Origin: Climacium dendroides
Taxonomy: Eukaryota; Streptophyta; Bryopsida; Hypnales; Climaciaceae
Length of the DNA: 64,000 nucleotides
Direction: 5' to 3'
NCBI GenBank assembly: GCA_950106755.1
Contig: OX467088.1
Coordinates: 11,516,001-11,580,000 of the forward strand
Below are positions 20,555 through 32,516 of this stretch, piece by piece. The translations under genes were made by a program, and so were the position numbers. Numbering within the stretch: position 1 is the first letter of the stretch; every line of letters starts with the position of its first letter. The notes beneath the pieces were generated by a model. The model had not been told where the DNA came from and did not search any database. It was given only the letters and a program-made list of their open reading frames with translations.

Positions 20555-21095
20555 ATGAAAACTTCGAAATTTTTCATAACTTTCATGCTGTGAGGTTCAA
20601 ACGTTGTGGAACAAAGCTTGTGCGCCCCTCCCTGGCGAGGTTTTTCGGATGGTACCAAGAATGTGACTGGGGGATGCATGGTTTGGGAGATCTCACTGTA
20701 TCAAATAAACAAACAACCTATCTTAATGGATGGACTGGTGTGTCTTGTGTCGTTGCCTTAGTAAAAGAAAAGAAAAGTAAAAATAATTTTTTGATTTTTT
20801 GATTTATAAAAACTTTCAAAAAAATCAATATCAATATCTTTCACCCTATAGGTTCTGGTATGCCTTGTGCCTTGGCCACAACCGAAATGTAAGTAAGTAA
20901 TTTTCTAATGCATAAAAACTTTGAAATTCAATAACTTTTTCACTGTAGGTCCAAACGCCACAAAACAAAGTATATGCAACCTTCCTTGCCAAGGGCTTTC
21001 TGATGATACAAAGCACACGATTGGGAGACGTACAACACATGAGATCTCAATGTATCAAACAAAACAAAACAACAAACATCCTATCTTAATGGATA
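20555..21095 (-). repeat. Family A repeat, head-to-tail dimer
   Basis: Two units in minus orientation meet near 20735-20760. Each ends CCTATCTTAATGGAT and contains GAGATCTCA.TGTATCAAA, CTTTGAAATTCAATAAC-like sequence and a GCCTTG..GCC end. This is the second place where this repeat occurs as a tandem pair. Confidence 0.7.
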
Positions 21096-21990
21096 GATAG
21101 GCATCAACTTTGACTACCTTGAGAGTGAGTAGAATTAGAAAAAGGTAGAAAAAAAAGGATTTTGCAAGTTGTAAAGGATTATTGGGAGTACTATAACACA
21201 AAAACAGACTAAATAGATGCTAATTCTAATGCTGAGGAAGTTGCAAATAGGCTATCACATTCTATTGCTTATCGCAGTCTTGGCTACAATCTAACTTTTC
21301 CAAAGGATTTCTCCCATCCCATGTACATTTACCTACTGAAAATTTGAAGTAGCAATGGATCAAACTTTAGCCAGTTCTGTGAACTGCTGGTACCCTCCCT
21401 CCCTTCCTTCCTTTTGAAGTAAGTTAATTCGTCAAATCAATCAAACTAGAGCATCTAATTTGTCATTGACAACATGGTGTTTTGTTTTCTGTTTAATTTT
21501 TTAATTTTTAAATTGTACTTGAAGCTCTTTCTGGCATGACAGCCTCTTTTGATTTGAACTGGCCTGTTAATTCTCCACCGCCCCATCTGTGGGAGAGGGT
21601 TGGTTCAGTCAAAAGAAAGTTAACATAACGTCTTCAGTTCAGTGGTCTTTTCAGTTCAGTGGACGTGACGGGCCTGGAATATTTGTATGGGATTGAAGCA
21701 GCAATTGGGAGTAATTACGACTCTTTCTTTCGTGACCTGCACAGACTACCTTAACTTAACTTACATCACATCATACAAGCTTAGTGTAGAGGCAAGAAAA
21801 CTGCACGGATTTATTCCAAAGAAGTTAAGTTTGCTTTTATATTATTTTATTTTTAAACTGGACACTACTGAAGTTTAAGTTTTGAACAAAAACTGTGTGC
21901 TGTATAACTTATATCCTCTCTGACATAAATGTCTGGACATTCTGCACCATGCAGATATGTCTTTGAGACCGTTCCAAGCTTATTCTGTAC
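21096..21990. other. Intergenic sequence, no gene seen
   Basis: TTCAGTTCAGTGG is doubled near 21636-21662. Otherwise AT-rich with no recognisable feature. Confidence 0.45.
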
Positions 21991-22477
21991 AAGGGTAAAA
22001 CAGGGCATTGTGGCCAGAATTAGGAGTTTGACCTGATGCTCGGTTGCTGAAAAATTTTCAATTTTTTCAGAAGCAGTGAAACAGTCACAAACAGTGAAAG
22101 CAGCAATTGAAATTTTTTGTTTTTTTTCCGACAAAGTGTGGATTTTGTTGTGGATTTCTGAAGTGTTCAATGTATTGTGGCACAAAAGAGTCTGTAGACT
22201 ACCTTAGAGCCAACAAAATCTTAATCCATCATGCTTGTTTTGTTCACGGAAAGCAGTCTGTAGTGTTTTCAAACATGGAAGACCTCAAAAAGCCGATTCT
22301 TACAAAGAATTTTCACTGAAAAGTTGAGAGTTTATGATGAAGTCACCAATCACTCCATTACTGTGATGTAAGACATGCATTGTGGCTGAAATCTCACATA
22401 CTGAAAAAACCCTATAATGGGGTCGTTCCCTAGGTGTGCACTATGGGTCATCTGACCACAATGGGCTGTTCTACCTC
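21991..22477 (-). mobile_element. Family B inverted-repeat element, copy 1
   Basis: It begins AAGGGTAAAACAGGGCATTG and ends ACCACAATGGGCTGTTCTACC, inverted ends of about 25 bp. The inside matches the copies at 32779-33249 and 52758-53235 in reverse orientation, e.g. GTCTGTAGACTACCTTA. Length is 487 bp. No coding capacity. Confidence 0.8.
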
Positions 22478-23897
22478 AAATAAATATATATATTCTACAC
22501 CTATCCATTGTGAATATGTTTAGGAGTTTGGGACCATAATTCCACAAATTAAAGTTTGATTCCAGGTTTTTTCAAAGGAGAAATTGAAGACCGTTCTGTT
22601 CTGCATAGATATCTTCAAGCACAGTAGTAGAGGCCAATGCTCTAAACTTAATTTTCAGTTCTCAAATCCAGCTTTTCACCATGGTAATCCCAATCTATGA
22701 ACAGTGCACATTGTTTTTTTGGTTTTTTTTTTTAAACAAATAGACAATTTCTATTGATAAGGAAACAGCACATAAAACAAAAGAAAAAAAAGTCCCCAAC
22801 AAAACTGTGCACATACTTCACTGATTTATCCTACAAGTGCATATGACACTAATTTTTTAAAGTTTCACTATGCAAAAGTACTTGGGGCTGAAATAGTATT
22901 GTATTATGCACAAAAATGTTTGTGTACCCATTCCTGACAAGTAGATTTCTTTCAGAAGTGTCCCCCAAAGTGCAGTTAAATCATTCCCATACTTAATTGC
23001 GATTATCATACTCATAGGGCAGGATCGGTCAGAAAACAAATATTTTTTAAATGTTGGGAAAAAAATTTAAAGACGAAGAGAAATTGCTGAATTCAACAAA
23101 AATTAAAAGGACAAGTTGTTGTAAAATAATAAAATTTCCAATATAAGTCAATATGTCCAACGACCCTCTATCATTTACTAAAATTTTGATAACTAAGTAG
23201 AAGAAATTTTACATTGACATGTAGTGAGTCTAGAAGGTGGAGAAGTTATTTTTATAATGAAATCCATTGTCCTTCATGAACCCTCAAAGGATATGGGATA
23301 ATTTGAAGATTGAGCTTTTACTAATTCTAATCATTTACATATCCCACATGGGTTGATTTTTACCTCCTACCATCCAATTTGTGTAAAGAGCTTATCTTCC
23401 TTATGTCCATTCTCATCTAAGAAAGAGATCATTGGAGTAGAGTGTTGAACATTTTGGAATTTTTTCAATGCAATGTTGAATTTTTTTAAATTAAATTTCA
23501 AAATGCCGAAGCTACTTTGGGAATATTAATTAAATATTTAACATCAATGTATTGATCCTATCCTATAGTTACGGTAGTTGAGTATTGATTCTCTAAATTT
23601 TGATCTTATGATCAAGTTATATGATGGTTTCAGTGGCCTATGGAATTCCACTTTGGAAATTCATAATAATTACAAATCTTATCCAAAAATTCCATTTCTT
23701 TTAATTCATGATTTTCAATTGCTAATATTATGTAAATGTTTGTTTTGTTTCCTAGAAAAAGGTGTCTCCAACTATACTAAATTGTTTATTTGAATAGTTT
23801 TGGCCATTTTTTTACCTTAGAAAAACTCTATATTAGTTTTTTCAAGCATTTTTTCTCCATTTCTTCCTTTGGAAATTCACTCATTCACCTTAGTCTT
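22478..23897. other. AT-rich intergenic sequence
   Basis: Short frames only. ATTGATCCTATCCTATAGTTA (about 23550) resembles a segment near 27748. No gene supported. Confidence 0.45.
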
Positions 23898-23905
23898 ATC
23901 CATAT

Positions 23906-24157
23906 GCCACATTTAACTACTTCTGGACTATTCATTGAATTTTGGACTATTCACTGAATTCAAAACATCGGGAGATCTCCCGATGTTTGTATAGATTGGG
24001 AGATCTTCTAGTGTTGGTATAGATCTCTTGATGTTTTGAACTGATCCCCTAATGAAAATTTAGATCCCCTAATGTTTTGGATAGATCCTTTGATGCATCT
24101 CCCAATGACCATTATGAATTCTGAACTTTCAAAAGTCCAGAAGTAGTTAAATGTAGC
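23906..24157. mobile_element. hAT-like MITE with 8-bp target duplication
   Basis: The inverted ends GCCACATTTAACTACTTCTG and ..CAGAAGTAGTTAAATGTAGC differ at one position over about 23 bp. ATCCATAT flanks it on both sides (23898-23905 and 24158-24165), the 8-bp duplication typical of hAT elements. The interior has a run of related motifs (GATCTCCCGATG, GATCCCCTAATG, CATCTCCCAATG). Confidence 0.85.
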
Positions 24158-24165
24158 ATCCATAT

Positions 24166-24639
24166 TCTTTGTAAAAAGTGGCTAATCAATTTAGCTAACA
24201 AAATTTCAACAAGACCAAAAGAAAAGAGGATATTTTCCACTTGTTAACAACATAGGATATCTCACCTTTTTTGCGAAAGAAATGTCTATGAAGAACAAGA
24301 AGATATGGAGTGAAAAGAGGAGCCAAAAGGAACCCTCCTCCATGAACTCAAGGTGTGACACCCCTTTCAAAAATGGAGAATGGAGAGAAAAGGAAAAACT
24401 AAGCTATGATTGTTTGGAAGGCATCACTATACATCTAAAAAAGTTGAATGCAAAAGTTTTACATCCAATGAAAAAATGACTAATGTACCCCTTTGAGATT
24501 TTGTTTTAAAAGTTCTACATCCAATGAAAAAATGACACATGTACTTTGTTTTAAATTAATGTAGGGTTTTCACTCTTTCTGACAGTTTACTAACTATGCT
24601 ATGTACTCAAAAGAGGCATGCAAAATTATCATCCATCCA
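24166..24639. other. AT-rich intergenic sequence
   Basis: TTTTACATCCAATGAAAAAATGAC and a close version are repeated near 24456 and 24513. No gene supported. Confidence 0.45.
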
Positions 24640-25405
24640 TCCATTAAGATAGGTTGTTTTGTTTTGTTTTGTTTGTTTGATACATTGAGATCTCTCGGAC
24701 CATGCATCCCATGTTGGCGTGCTTGGTACCCATTAAATGGGATTTGAGGCCTATGGAGGGCCATTTCAGGCCTGTTCTCCTATAGTGAATGGTTAGCTGT
24801 TAGGGAATTTTTTTTTTAAAATTAGTTCTTAGAATACAAAAAATAATAATTAAATTTTCTAAAAATGACGTGGCCAAGTCTCGGCCATGTTAGCCTACTG
24901 CATTGTCACTGTTCTATCACTGCTATAGTGCATTGTGGGGAGTTTCCCACCATGATAACTCACAACCTTCTAAAGGCCTCAAATCCCATCTAATGATCAG
25001 AAAGCTCTTAGCGAGGAGGGATGCATGGGCTTTGATTCGTGGCATTTGGACCTACAATATGAAAGTTATTGAATTTCAAAGATTTTATTGAATTAATAAT
25101 TATAAAATCACTGTCACTTACACTTTGGTTGTGGCAATGACATAAGACACACTAGTTTATCCATTAAGTTAGATTGCTTGTTTTGTTTTGTTTGTTTATT
25201 TGTTACAATGAAATCTCTTGGACCATGCATCTCCTTGATACCTCACAAAGCTCTCGATAGAAAGCTCTTGACAAGGAGGGATGCACAGGCTTTCTTTCAT
25301 GAGGTTTACACTTACAATGTGAAAAGCCATTACATTTCAAAAAAATTTATGAGTAAGAAAATTAGAAAATTAATTTCTCTTTTGACTGTGGCAATGGCCA
25401 AGGAG
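24640..25405 (+). repeat. Family A repeat, head-to-tail dimer, first unit split by a nested element
   Basis: Unit one runs from about 24640 to 25155 and unit two from 25158 to 25405. Shared landmarks are TCCATTAAG, TTGTTTTGTTTGTTT, GAAATCTCT or GAGATCTCT, GGACCATGCATC, GAGGGATGCA and GACACACTAGT. The first unit is interrupted by the inverted-repeat element at 24731-24995. Confidence 0.75.
24731..24995. mobile_element. Family I inverted-repeat element nested in a family A unit
   Basis: It begins CATTAAATGGGATTTGAGGCC and ends with the near-inverse GGCCTCAAATCCCATCTAATG. Family A sequence resumes with the expected GAAAGCTCTT on the far side, so insertion into a pre-existing repeat is clear. 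No exact target duplication seen. Confidence 0.7.
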
Positions 25406-26229
25406 TAAAAAAAAAAAAAGTCCCAGTCCAACTAGAGAGGTCGCACAAGGGGAGAAGGGGGGTGGGGGTCAGGTTTCCCTCTCAAAGAATTTCAAATTGG
25501 CAGGAAAGAGCAAGCGAGCGAGGGAGCCACACTTGTTTTGTTGTTTGCTCTGTCTGTCCCCGAAACCGTGATGACATCCCGACAGACAGATGCTCGAGCG
25601 AGGTCTTTTGCTCTTATCATTGGGATTTCCAAATGAATAATAAGTTCAACCACAATCAATCTGTCGCGGCTTTGCCCATCATGGAAGGCTGTAACTGCAC
25701 CTCAAAATGGACCACTCCTCCAAAATCGACCCCTATTTTTGAAGGGGAGGATACCCAAAATGAAGCACATGCCACAAGTACAAATGTAAGGTGAATTTGG
25801 AGTAGTGTGCAGCTCTATTTGTAGTACTAGTACTGCGGAGGTGGCAACCCTTAGAAGTGGACAATTTCGGGTACACTTTTCTGGTGCTTTAACTTCTTCT
25901 TCTCTAGTGTCATTCTTCATGTGCAGCAAATGCATTTGGGTACACTTTTAGGCACCCTACACCTTGCATCTTTGAAAACTTGTAGCTGATTCACAGTGTG
26001 TTCGAAAATCATTGACAGAACCACTTGCATTTTGATTCGTAGGTCTTCACCAATGTGGAAAAATTGTAGTTCATTTTCAAGAGTATATTGTCATGCCACA
26101 GAGCTTATGCATGCGATTTTTTAGGTGGAGTTACGTTATAGTGTGAACATCCTACCTACAGGAGTTCTAAATAGTTTTTTGTGTACTTCAAAAAATGGAC
26201 ACCAGTCTGTTCTGAATGCGACACTTTGA
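25406..26229. other. Intergenic sequence, partly GC-rich, no gene called
   Basis: A frame of 110 codons at 25462-25794 starts in purine-rich sequence and shows no recognisable family feature; on balance I treat it as non-coding. Confidence 0.4.
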
Positions 26230-26612
26230 AGGGCTCGACTGTAATTCTTATAGGCTTCTATGGATAGGAAGCCAATTTTAGCTCATTTTTCAAACAAAGA
26301 GAAATATATGCGACATGTAACGCAAGTGATTTCATATTTTTTGAGGCATTGGTGAATTACTTATGAATTTTCAAAGATTTATGTTGAAGGTGCCTATTTG
26401 TGATCTTAGGTCTCCCCAAATCACTTTCCTTGCAACTTGTAAAAAGATAAGGAAAATCCAAGGAAAATGATTGGCTCTTGCAATATATAATACTTTATCC
26501 TTGATCCACTCAATGACTAAAAGAGGTTGATATAAGGACCACCAAATATCATTTGAGAGCTAATTATAGTGTCGATTCAAAGAAGATGGTTGCTTTTAGA
26601 GCAAGCTACGTT
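26230..26612. mobile_element. Family D inverted-repeat element, diverged copy
   Basis: It aligns with 15595-15976: AAACAAAGAGAAATA, ACTTATGAATTTTCAAA, CTTGCAACTTGTA and ATGATTGGCTCTTGCAAT in the same order. Confidence 0.65.
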
Positions 26613-27115
26613 AAGTGGGAATCAAACTAGAAATTAGAAATTTTGTATAGAAAATTTGTAGTACAAGGGATGCACTAATTAAAGTATAAAATGGAGTTAT
26701 TAATTTTTTTAATCAAATTTTAGACCTTAAGTTTCTAATTACTCAATTTTCTTGGAAAAATGGACTTGTGCTTTAATACAAAATTTACAAGATTATTTAG
26801 TTGGAAGAAAGAATTTGAAGGAGGGAGGTTATATAGTAAAGGTTTCATAAATTTTTCAATTTTATTGAATGAAGTATTACTAAATTTAATATAAACCAAA
26901 TATTTATGTTTTATATGTCACTCCAAAAATCTCCAAAGACAACTTATTGATTTAAACTAAAAACAACTTATAATTACTATTGTAACAACCCATGAATGAT
27001 TCTTACCATTCACATTCAAATCTTTTTTTCGACACAATCCTTAATATTACATTCTAGTATGCTATATATAACATTGTTAGTCAAACATGACGGTGACTTT
27101 GATTGGAAGTCCAAG
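26613..27115. other. AT-rich intergenic sequence
   Basis: Nothing recognisable. Confidence 0.45.
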
Positions 27116-27890
27116 AATAGAATGACTGCACTTAAAATTGCACAAATAAGCAATTCAATATGGTTTCCATTTATATATTGGAAAAAAAAATTTAGGGGCT
27201 TGTTGGTAGTCAAAAGGGGATTCTAGATTCTTTTAGAATACATTTTTTGAATATCGTACACACAAACTATGAATTTTCAAAGTACTCATAGTAGGCATTT
27301 CTAAAACCAACCCTAAACTCTCATCAATAGTGGGAGTACATTCTAGGCAAGAATCTATAGTGATTAGTTTTAGAAAGCAATCAAAATTAAGTGTAGTTAC
27401 CTCAAGGTATCTACACCTAAAATTGCACAAATAAGCAATTTAGCATGGTTCACATTATTATATCAATTTTTTGTAGGGCCTTGTTGGTAGTCAATAGGGG
27501 GGGTAGATTCTCTTAGAATGCATATTTTGGACAAACCATGAATTTTCAAAGTGTTGTGAAAATAGGTAGTATAGGATACAGTCAGGCACTTCTTTGCCAA
27601 ATATTTATTTTTCCAAGAAATAAGGTTGGACAAATGCTAAAACTAAATTCTTTTGCAAATATTATTTTTTCACCATACAATTTTTTTGTTCTTTGAAAAA
27701 ATAATTTTCCTAAAATTCCAATATCTATTTTTAGAACTATTTTCTATTGATCCTATCCTACAACTATGGTATAGACTCTCATGAATAGTGGGAGTATATT
27801 TTAGGCAAGAATTTGTAGAGATCAATTTTAGAAAGTGGTTGAAATTAGGTGTAGTTACCTTAGAGGCTCAACGGCTATAAGAAATCATTA
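27116..27890. repeat. Family E repeat, two adjacent copies
   Basis: The order CACAAATAAGCAATT, GGGCTTGTTGGTAGTC or GGCCTTGTTGGTAGTC, TTTTAGAATACAT or TCTTAGAATGCAT, ATGAATTTTCAAAGT and GTGTAGTTACCT occurs from 27116-27410 and again from 27420. The second copy is interrupted at about 27545-27775 by AT-rich sequence. A third copy lies at 54042-54330. Confidence 0.65.
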
Positions 27891-27902
27891 TTTGTGTGAA
27901 TT

Positions 27903-28131
27903 TAACCCTTAAAGGACAACAGGGTGACTTTAGAAATCATTAGTTTATATGACCATGTGAAGCATTGACTTAAAAAAATTATAAGAACATTCATTGCAAG
28001 ACAAACTACTATAGAGGACCTCCCCTTTTCTTGCAAAATTCCAAGAATGAATAGTTGCACTTTTATCCTACATAGAGATTCTTTGGCATCCATCGGACAC
28101 AAAACATCCGCTTTGACATTTAAGGATTACA
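27903..28131 (-). mobile_element. Family H inverted-repeat element, copy 2
   Basis: It begins TAACCCTTAAAGGACAACAG and ends CATTTAAGGATTA. It is the reverse-orientation counterpart of 14909-15129. Confidence 0.65.
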
Positions 28132-28218
28132 AAGGCAGTTCAACCACCTCATCCTTGAGAAGAACATTCTTTTTTCTACACTTGGCTTGTTCTCTTGTTT
28201 AAAAAAATGAAACCATAC

Positions 28219-28632
28219 AAGGTAGGAGGCTCGAATTCCACTCAGGCATTTGGAACCGCCCCTATAAATGGCACTGGAATGAATTGGAGGTGGCACTTAA
28301 ATTGACTTCCATAGTCATTGAAAATATTGAGAAAAATATTATTCATTATTGCAAGAGCCAATCGTTCTCCTTGCTTTTCCCATTTCTCTTTAGAAGTTGC
28401 AGTGAACACTTTATGTAAGACCCAGGATCATAAATAGGGATCTACGACACTTCTCGTTTGAAAATTCATAACTAAATAAAAAATAATCCAAAAAATATGA
28501 AACAAATTGGGTTCGATGCCAATTCCTCTTGTCTTTCCAAGGAAAATTTCTTGAAAAATATTTTGAGAAGTTTCACCTGCCCAAAATTCAGTTCCAGCAC
28601 TTAAGTGGTCGAGTTATGGACCGACTACCTTA
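28219..28632 (-). mobile_element. Family D inverted-repeat element, inverted copy
   Basis: It begins AAGGTAGGAGGCTCG and ends GGACCGACTACCTTA. The interior is the reverse of 15595-15976 (ATTGCAAGAGCCAATC, GAAGTTGCAGTGAAC). Length is about 414 bp. Confidence 0.7.
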
Positions 28633-30584
28633 CGATGGCAACGAAAATTGTCCATGCGTTTTCAGAAAATAAAATAAAGTAAAGTAAAATAGAAATAATC
28701 GGTGTACGATGTTGAGTATGTCTTAAAATACATTCAGAAGTGGTTCCTATGATTGAACAAGTTTCCACATGTGATTGGAATTTTTGGGGTCTTGAGCCTT
28801 GGACATGAAAGAGCTTCAAGTGCAGAGCTGGCAGGCAGGCAAGAAATTAATGTGCCCAAACTCTGGGAATCCGAGAGAAAACCTTCAGCAGGGGAATGGC
28901 AGAAGAAACCAGACGCGTTGCGGAATGCATCAGTACTTGAGCCTCAATCAACAGATATGCCCATGGCATCGGAAATGTTTTGAGTGGTTTTGACAGAAAA
29001 ATGGTCTTGGGACTAGATGGGTTCATGACCTGCACGGGAAGCCTATTTTTACTTGGAATCAATGTTTGAGGAGAATCGCTGGCTGGGTAGTTCATTGTTA
29101 GCCGGTGGAATGGGGAGAAAAAAAAACTGGGTGTAATTTGGAAACATTGGAAGAAAGAAAAAGAAAAAGAAAATTGGTGGAAAAATTTGTAAAATTTCTA
29201 CTTGCAGTAAGAAAAGAGAGAAGAAAACTGAACTGGGTACTTGAAAAATGTGGTTCAATATGGGAAGTGGAAGAAAATAGATATGGTGAAACTTTAAAAA
29301 AAAAAAATCATGAATGTTGCTTGGAATATTGTACGTGAAGGTTTGGTTGAGCATTTATTGTAAGGTGCTGAAATTAAATTTCTAGGTGAGATTCTCAGGG
29401 GGCTATGTCACCTCACACCATTCACAAGATGACACGTGGCACTTTTTTTTTTTCTTAAAAAAACCCGACTTCATTTATGCCAAGGAAGACCTTTGTGTAT
29501 TAAGTTAGGGTATGAGCCAACAGCCCAACACAGTGAGAGTCAAATTTTTCAATTGTTTTGTAAATGAATCTTCCTGCCTGCTGTTTTTGCTTTTCGGTGC
29601 CGTCATTGAAAAGATAGGCTTTGGATGAAGCATCTTCTGATACAGCTCATGGAACTGTACTTTATTTTCATGATATCTATCTATCTATCCAGTATAAATA
29701 TGATCCTCTTTGCAAAAAGAGAAGATAGAAAAATTTGCTTTAAAAACAAAATTGTACACACCGTAATACTACCCATGGCCCACATTTGTGCCCCAGAAAA
29801 AAAAAAAAGAGAAAAAAAAAATTATTTTAACTTCCATGGTCAAATGTATAAATGTTGTGAACGCTGAATGAAATAATTGGATGATATTTCTATGGGATGA
29901 AAACATGGGTTTTTTTCTAGGAGTCGTGACATTGCATACTTAATATAATAGATGTATACTACAATGATCTTGTCTGGGAGGGTCCAAATATCTTATTATG
30001 CATTTTAACATGGTTCCTCTACTACTTTATTTATCCAGGAATTAAAAGTGAAAATTCTTGTAAAATATTTGAATATTTTTTGTAAAAGATTGTTGATAAT
30101 TTTTGTAACTAAAAATGTTTTGCAAGGTTCACTTTTTTTTCCCAAATCAAATTGTTTATTTATTGAAAAATAATTTTTCAAAAAAATTTAGACATCTATT
30201 ATTAGAACTATTTTTTGCCAATCTTGACCATTGGGTATACAAAGACATTGATTAGTCCTATGAGTGAGGGAAAAATTAGTGTCACCTAGGAATTGGTATA
30301 GTGTAGTACTTAATATTTCAAAAAAAATTGTTTAGTTTAAATTGCAATTTTAGGATCAAATTTAGTAAGTTAGTTATAGAAATGATCAATTTGGGTCCCT
30401 TCGGGCTTTGGAATATAAAGTGGGTACCTCCAAACTTGCTACTTTACCTAGTTGTTCTTGTTAGACTAGTCAAAATTTCATTGACTTTCTTATTGGCGAG
30501 TGAAAGGAGTCTTCAATGTAGCAAAGAATGTGACAACCATTTGGATACCTTGTACATGCCAGGAAAACCTCCTTTCAAATTCTA
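28633..30584. other. AT-rich intergenic sequence
   Basis: A purine-rich stretch at 29105-29335 gives open frames on both strands that follow base composition and are not called. A segment near 30040-30235 resembles 27590-27770. No gene supported. Confidence 0.45.
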
Positions 30585-30735
30585 AATCCTTAAACCCAAA
30601 ACGCAAATATAGGAAGGAACAAAGTTTGTTTCTAAAATAGTTTCTTCCAAATGGATACATAATTGATTTTGGAGATGTACATAGAGTCACGATGGTGATT
30701 TAATTATACTTAGTGGTGCATTTTTGGGTGCCTAC
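30585..30735 (+). repeat. Family M repeat copy
   Basis: It shares TTTCTAAAATAGTTTCTTCC, TTTTGGAGATGTACATAGAG, AGTGGTGCATTTTTGGGTGCC with the tandem array at 32109-32516. Confidence 0.65.
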
Positions 30736-31100
30736 TTTAACCCTTATTAAGTGCTTTGACGCCCAATTTCTAGATGATGAACAAATTTATATTCTTGTTT
30801 GATTTTTTCTCCTTGACGCTTGGATGAAAATCATCTTAATTTATGGAGATACTTTATCAAATTTTTATCCTATCTATTGGTTGGATTTGGTGTTACTAGA
30901 ATACATATTTTTCTAAAATTACAAATGTGGAAGTATGTCAAGTGGTTGACCAAGCCAAAATTACATTGATTCTAGTTCAAAATTGGATTTGCAAAAACAA
31001 AGTCATAGACATAAAGAACACAAAAAAAATTCAAAAAATCATCATGCCAAGAGAATCTCCTTTCAAATCCACTCCAACAAGTTTTACTCCAAAAATGATA
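30736..31100. other. AT-rich spacer
   Basis: Nothing recognisable. Confidence 0.4.
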
Positions 31101-31896
31101 CTACCTCTGTCCCAAAATAAATCCAAGGTTTCCTAGAAATGGCTAGATTAGTGTGAGAGTAGCTCCTATTTTCAAAGGATTTTGTAGTTATTGTAGCTTC
31201 TACTAAACCCCACTAGGTGTAAAAGAGTGGAAGTCAACAATGAAGTGGCGCATGTTGAAAATAGGCGGCAAAATTGACACTTTTTTTCCCTTTTTGCAAC
31301 TCTCCAATGGTATTAATTTTGATAATTCTTCAAGCAATGTTGGTGTAGTGATGTCCATTGATGTCCTCTGTATTCAATTCTGACAATGTCTTGTGAATTA
31401 AGTCTGAGAAATTCTCAACAAAAGATTTGTTAGTAGCAACTTTTGTATAGTTGTGGGTTGAATCCTTCACCTTTGGTTGATTAGAGGTTGCATTTCGATC
31501 CCCTTTGTAGGAATTGAATTGCTATAAAGTCTATGGAATGTAGTATTTGCAATTTTTTTTGCTTTTGGGTGTTCAAAGTAGCTTTAGTCGTTGTCCATTA
31601 AGTTGTGGAGAGCAAATTCTATATAGTTTCTATATCTATTTTGTAATTTGATTACAAAAATAGTCATTCTTTCGCAAAGTGCTTGGCTGCTCTCGCAAAA
31701 CCCCTTAAGTCGGGGTCGTAGGCCCTAACAAAAAATATATAGAGAAAGAGATTTTTTTTCGGATTGAAAATTGGGAAAAAAAACCTTGAAACTTTTTCTA
31801 AAACTTTTTTATGAACAGATTCTACTTAATTAATCTCAAATTTAATTTGGGACAAGTATATTTGAAAATCCCGGATTTATTTCGGGATGGAGGTAG
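31101..31896. mobile_element. Large Stowaway-ended element with decayed ORF
   Basis: The left end CTACCTCTGTCCCAAAATAA and the right end TTATTTCGGGATGGAGGTAG are inverted repeats of the Stowaway/Tc1-mariner type, with TA on each side (31099-31100 and 31897-31898). At about 796 bp it is much longer than a typical Stowaway MITE. The region 31130-31640 aligns with 16780-17240, including a minus-strand protein-like frame (KTLSELNTEDINGHHYTN) broken by stops. The part at about 31625-31840 is not in the other copy and may be a later insertion. Confidence 0.8.
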
Positions 31897-31898
31897 TA

Positions 31899-32108
31899 AT
31901 ATTTAGCTTGTAATTAAAATTTCCCTTTCAAAATTCATAAAAAATATTGGTGGTTAGCATTGGTGAATCTAACCATATGGATAAAATCCAAAATCCAAAA
32001 TCTACAACTGTAATTTGTATATCAATTTCAAAATATCCTTCCAAATAGTACTTTATAATGATTTTTTCCAAATCATCAAATCTAGAGAAGACTGTGGACA
32101 TTTAGGAG
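31899..32108. other. AT-rich spacer
   Basis: Nothing recognisable. Confidence 0.4.
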
Positions 32109-32516
32109 TTAATGTTGAATGCCTCCCATTTCTCATGGTGCATAATAAGTTAGAAGTACATATGCCAAACTTAAGATAGAACAAAACTTACTTCTAAAAT
32201 AATTTCTTCCACGTAGATTTTGGAGATGTACATAGAGTGAAGATGGTGGTTTAATTAAACTCAGTGGCGCATTTTCAGGTGCCCACCTTAATGTTGAATG
32301 CCTCCCATTTCTCATGGTGCATAATAAGTTAGAAGTACATATGCCAAACTTAGGATGGAACAAAATTTACTTCTAAAACAATTTTTTCCACGTAGATTTG
32401 AAGATGTACATATAATGAAGATGGCGGTTTAAATAAACTGAATGACACATTTTTGGGTGCCCACCTTAATGTTGAATGCCTCCCGTTTCTCATGGTGCAT
32501 AATAAGTTGGAAGTAC
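32109..32516 (+). repeat. Family M tandem array, 2.3 units of about 178 bp
   Basis: Units 32109-32287 and 32288-32465 and the start of a third (32466-32516) each begin TTAATGTTGAATGCCTCCC and end GGTGCCCACC. Units one and two differ at scattered positions. Confidence 0.85.

Noticed and set aside
25462..25794. 110-codon plus-strand frame as a possible gene
   Set aside because: No family features, no splice support and a start in a purine-rich tract; left as intergenic.
29049..29354. 101-codon minus-strand frame rich in Phe, Leu and Ile as a membrane protein
   Set aside because: It mirrors an A/G-rich tract; hydrophobicity follows base composition and an equally long frame exists on the other strand.
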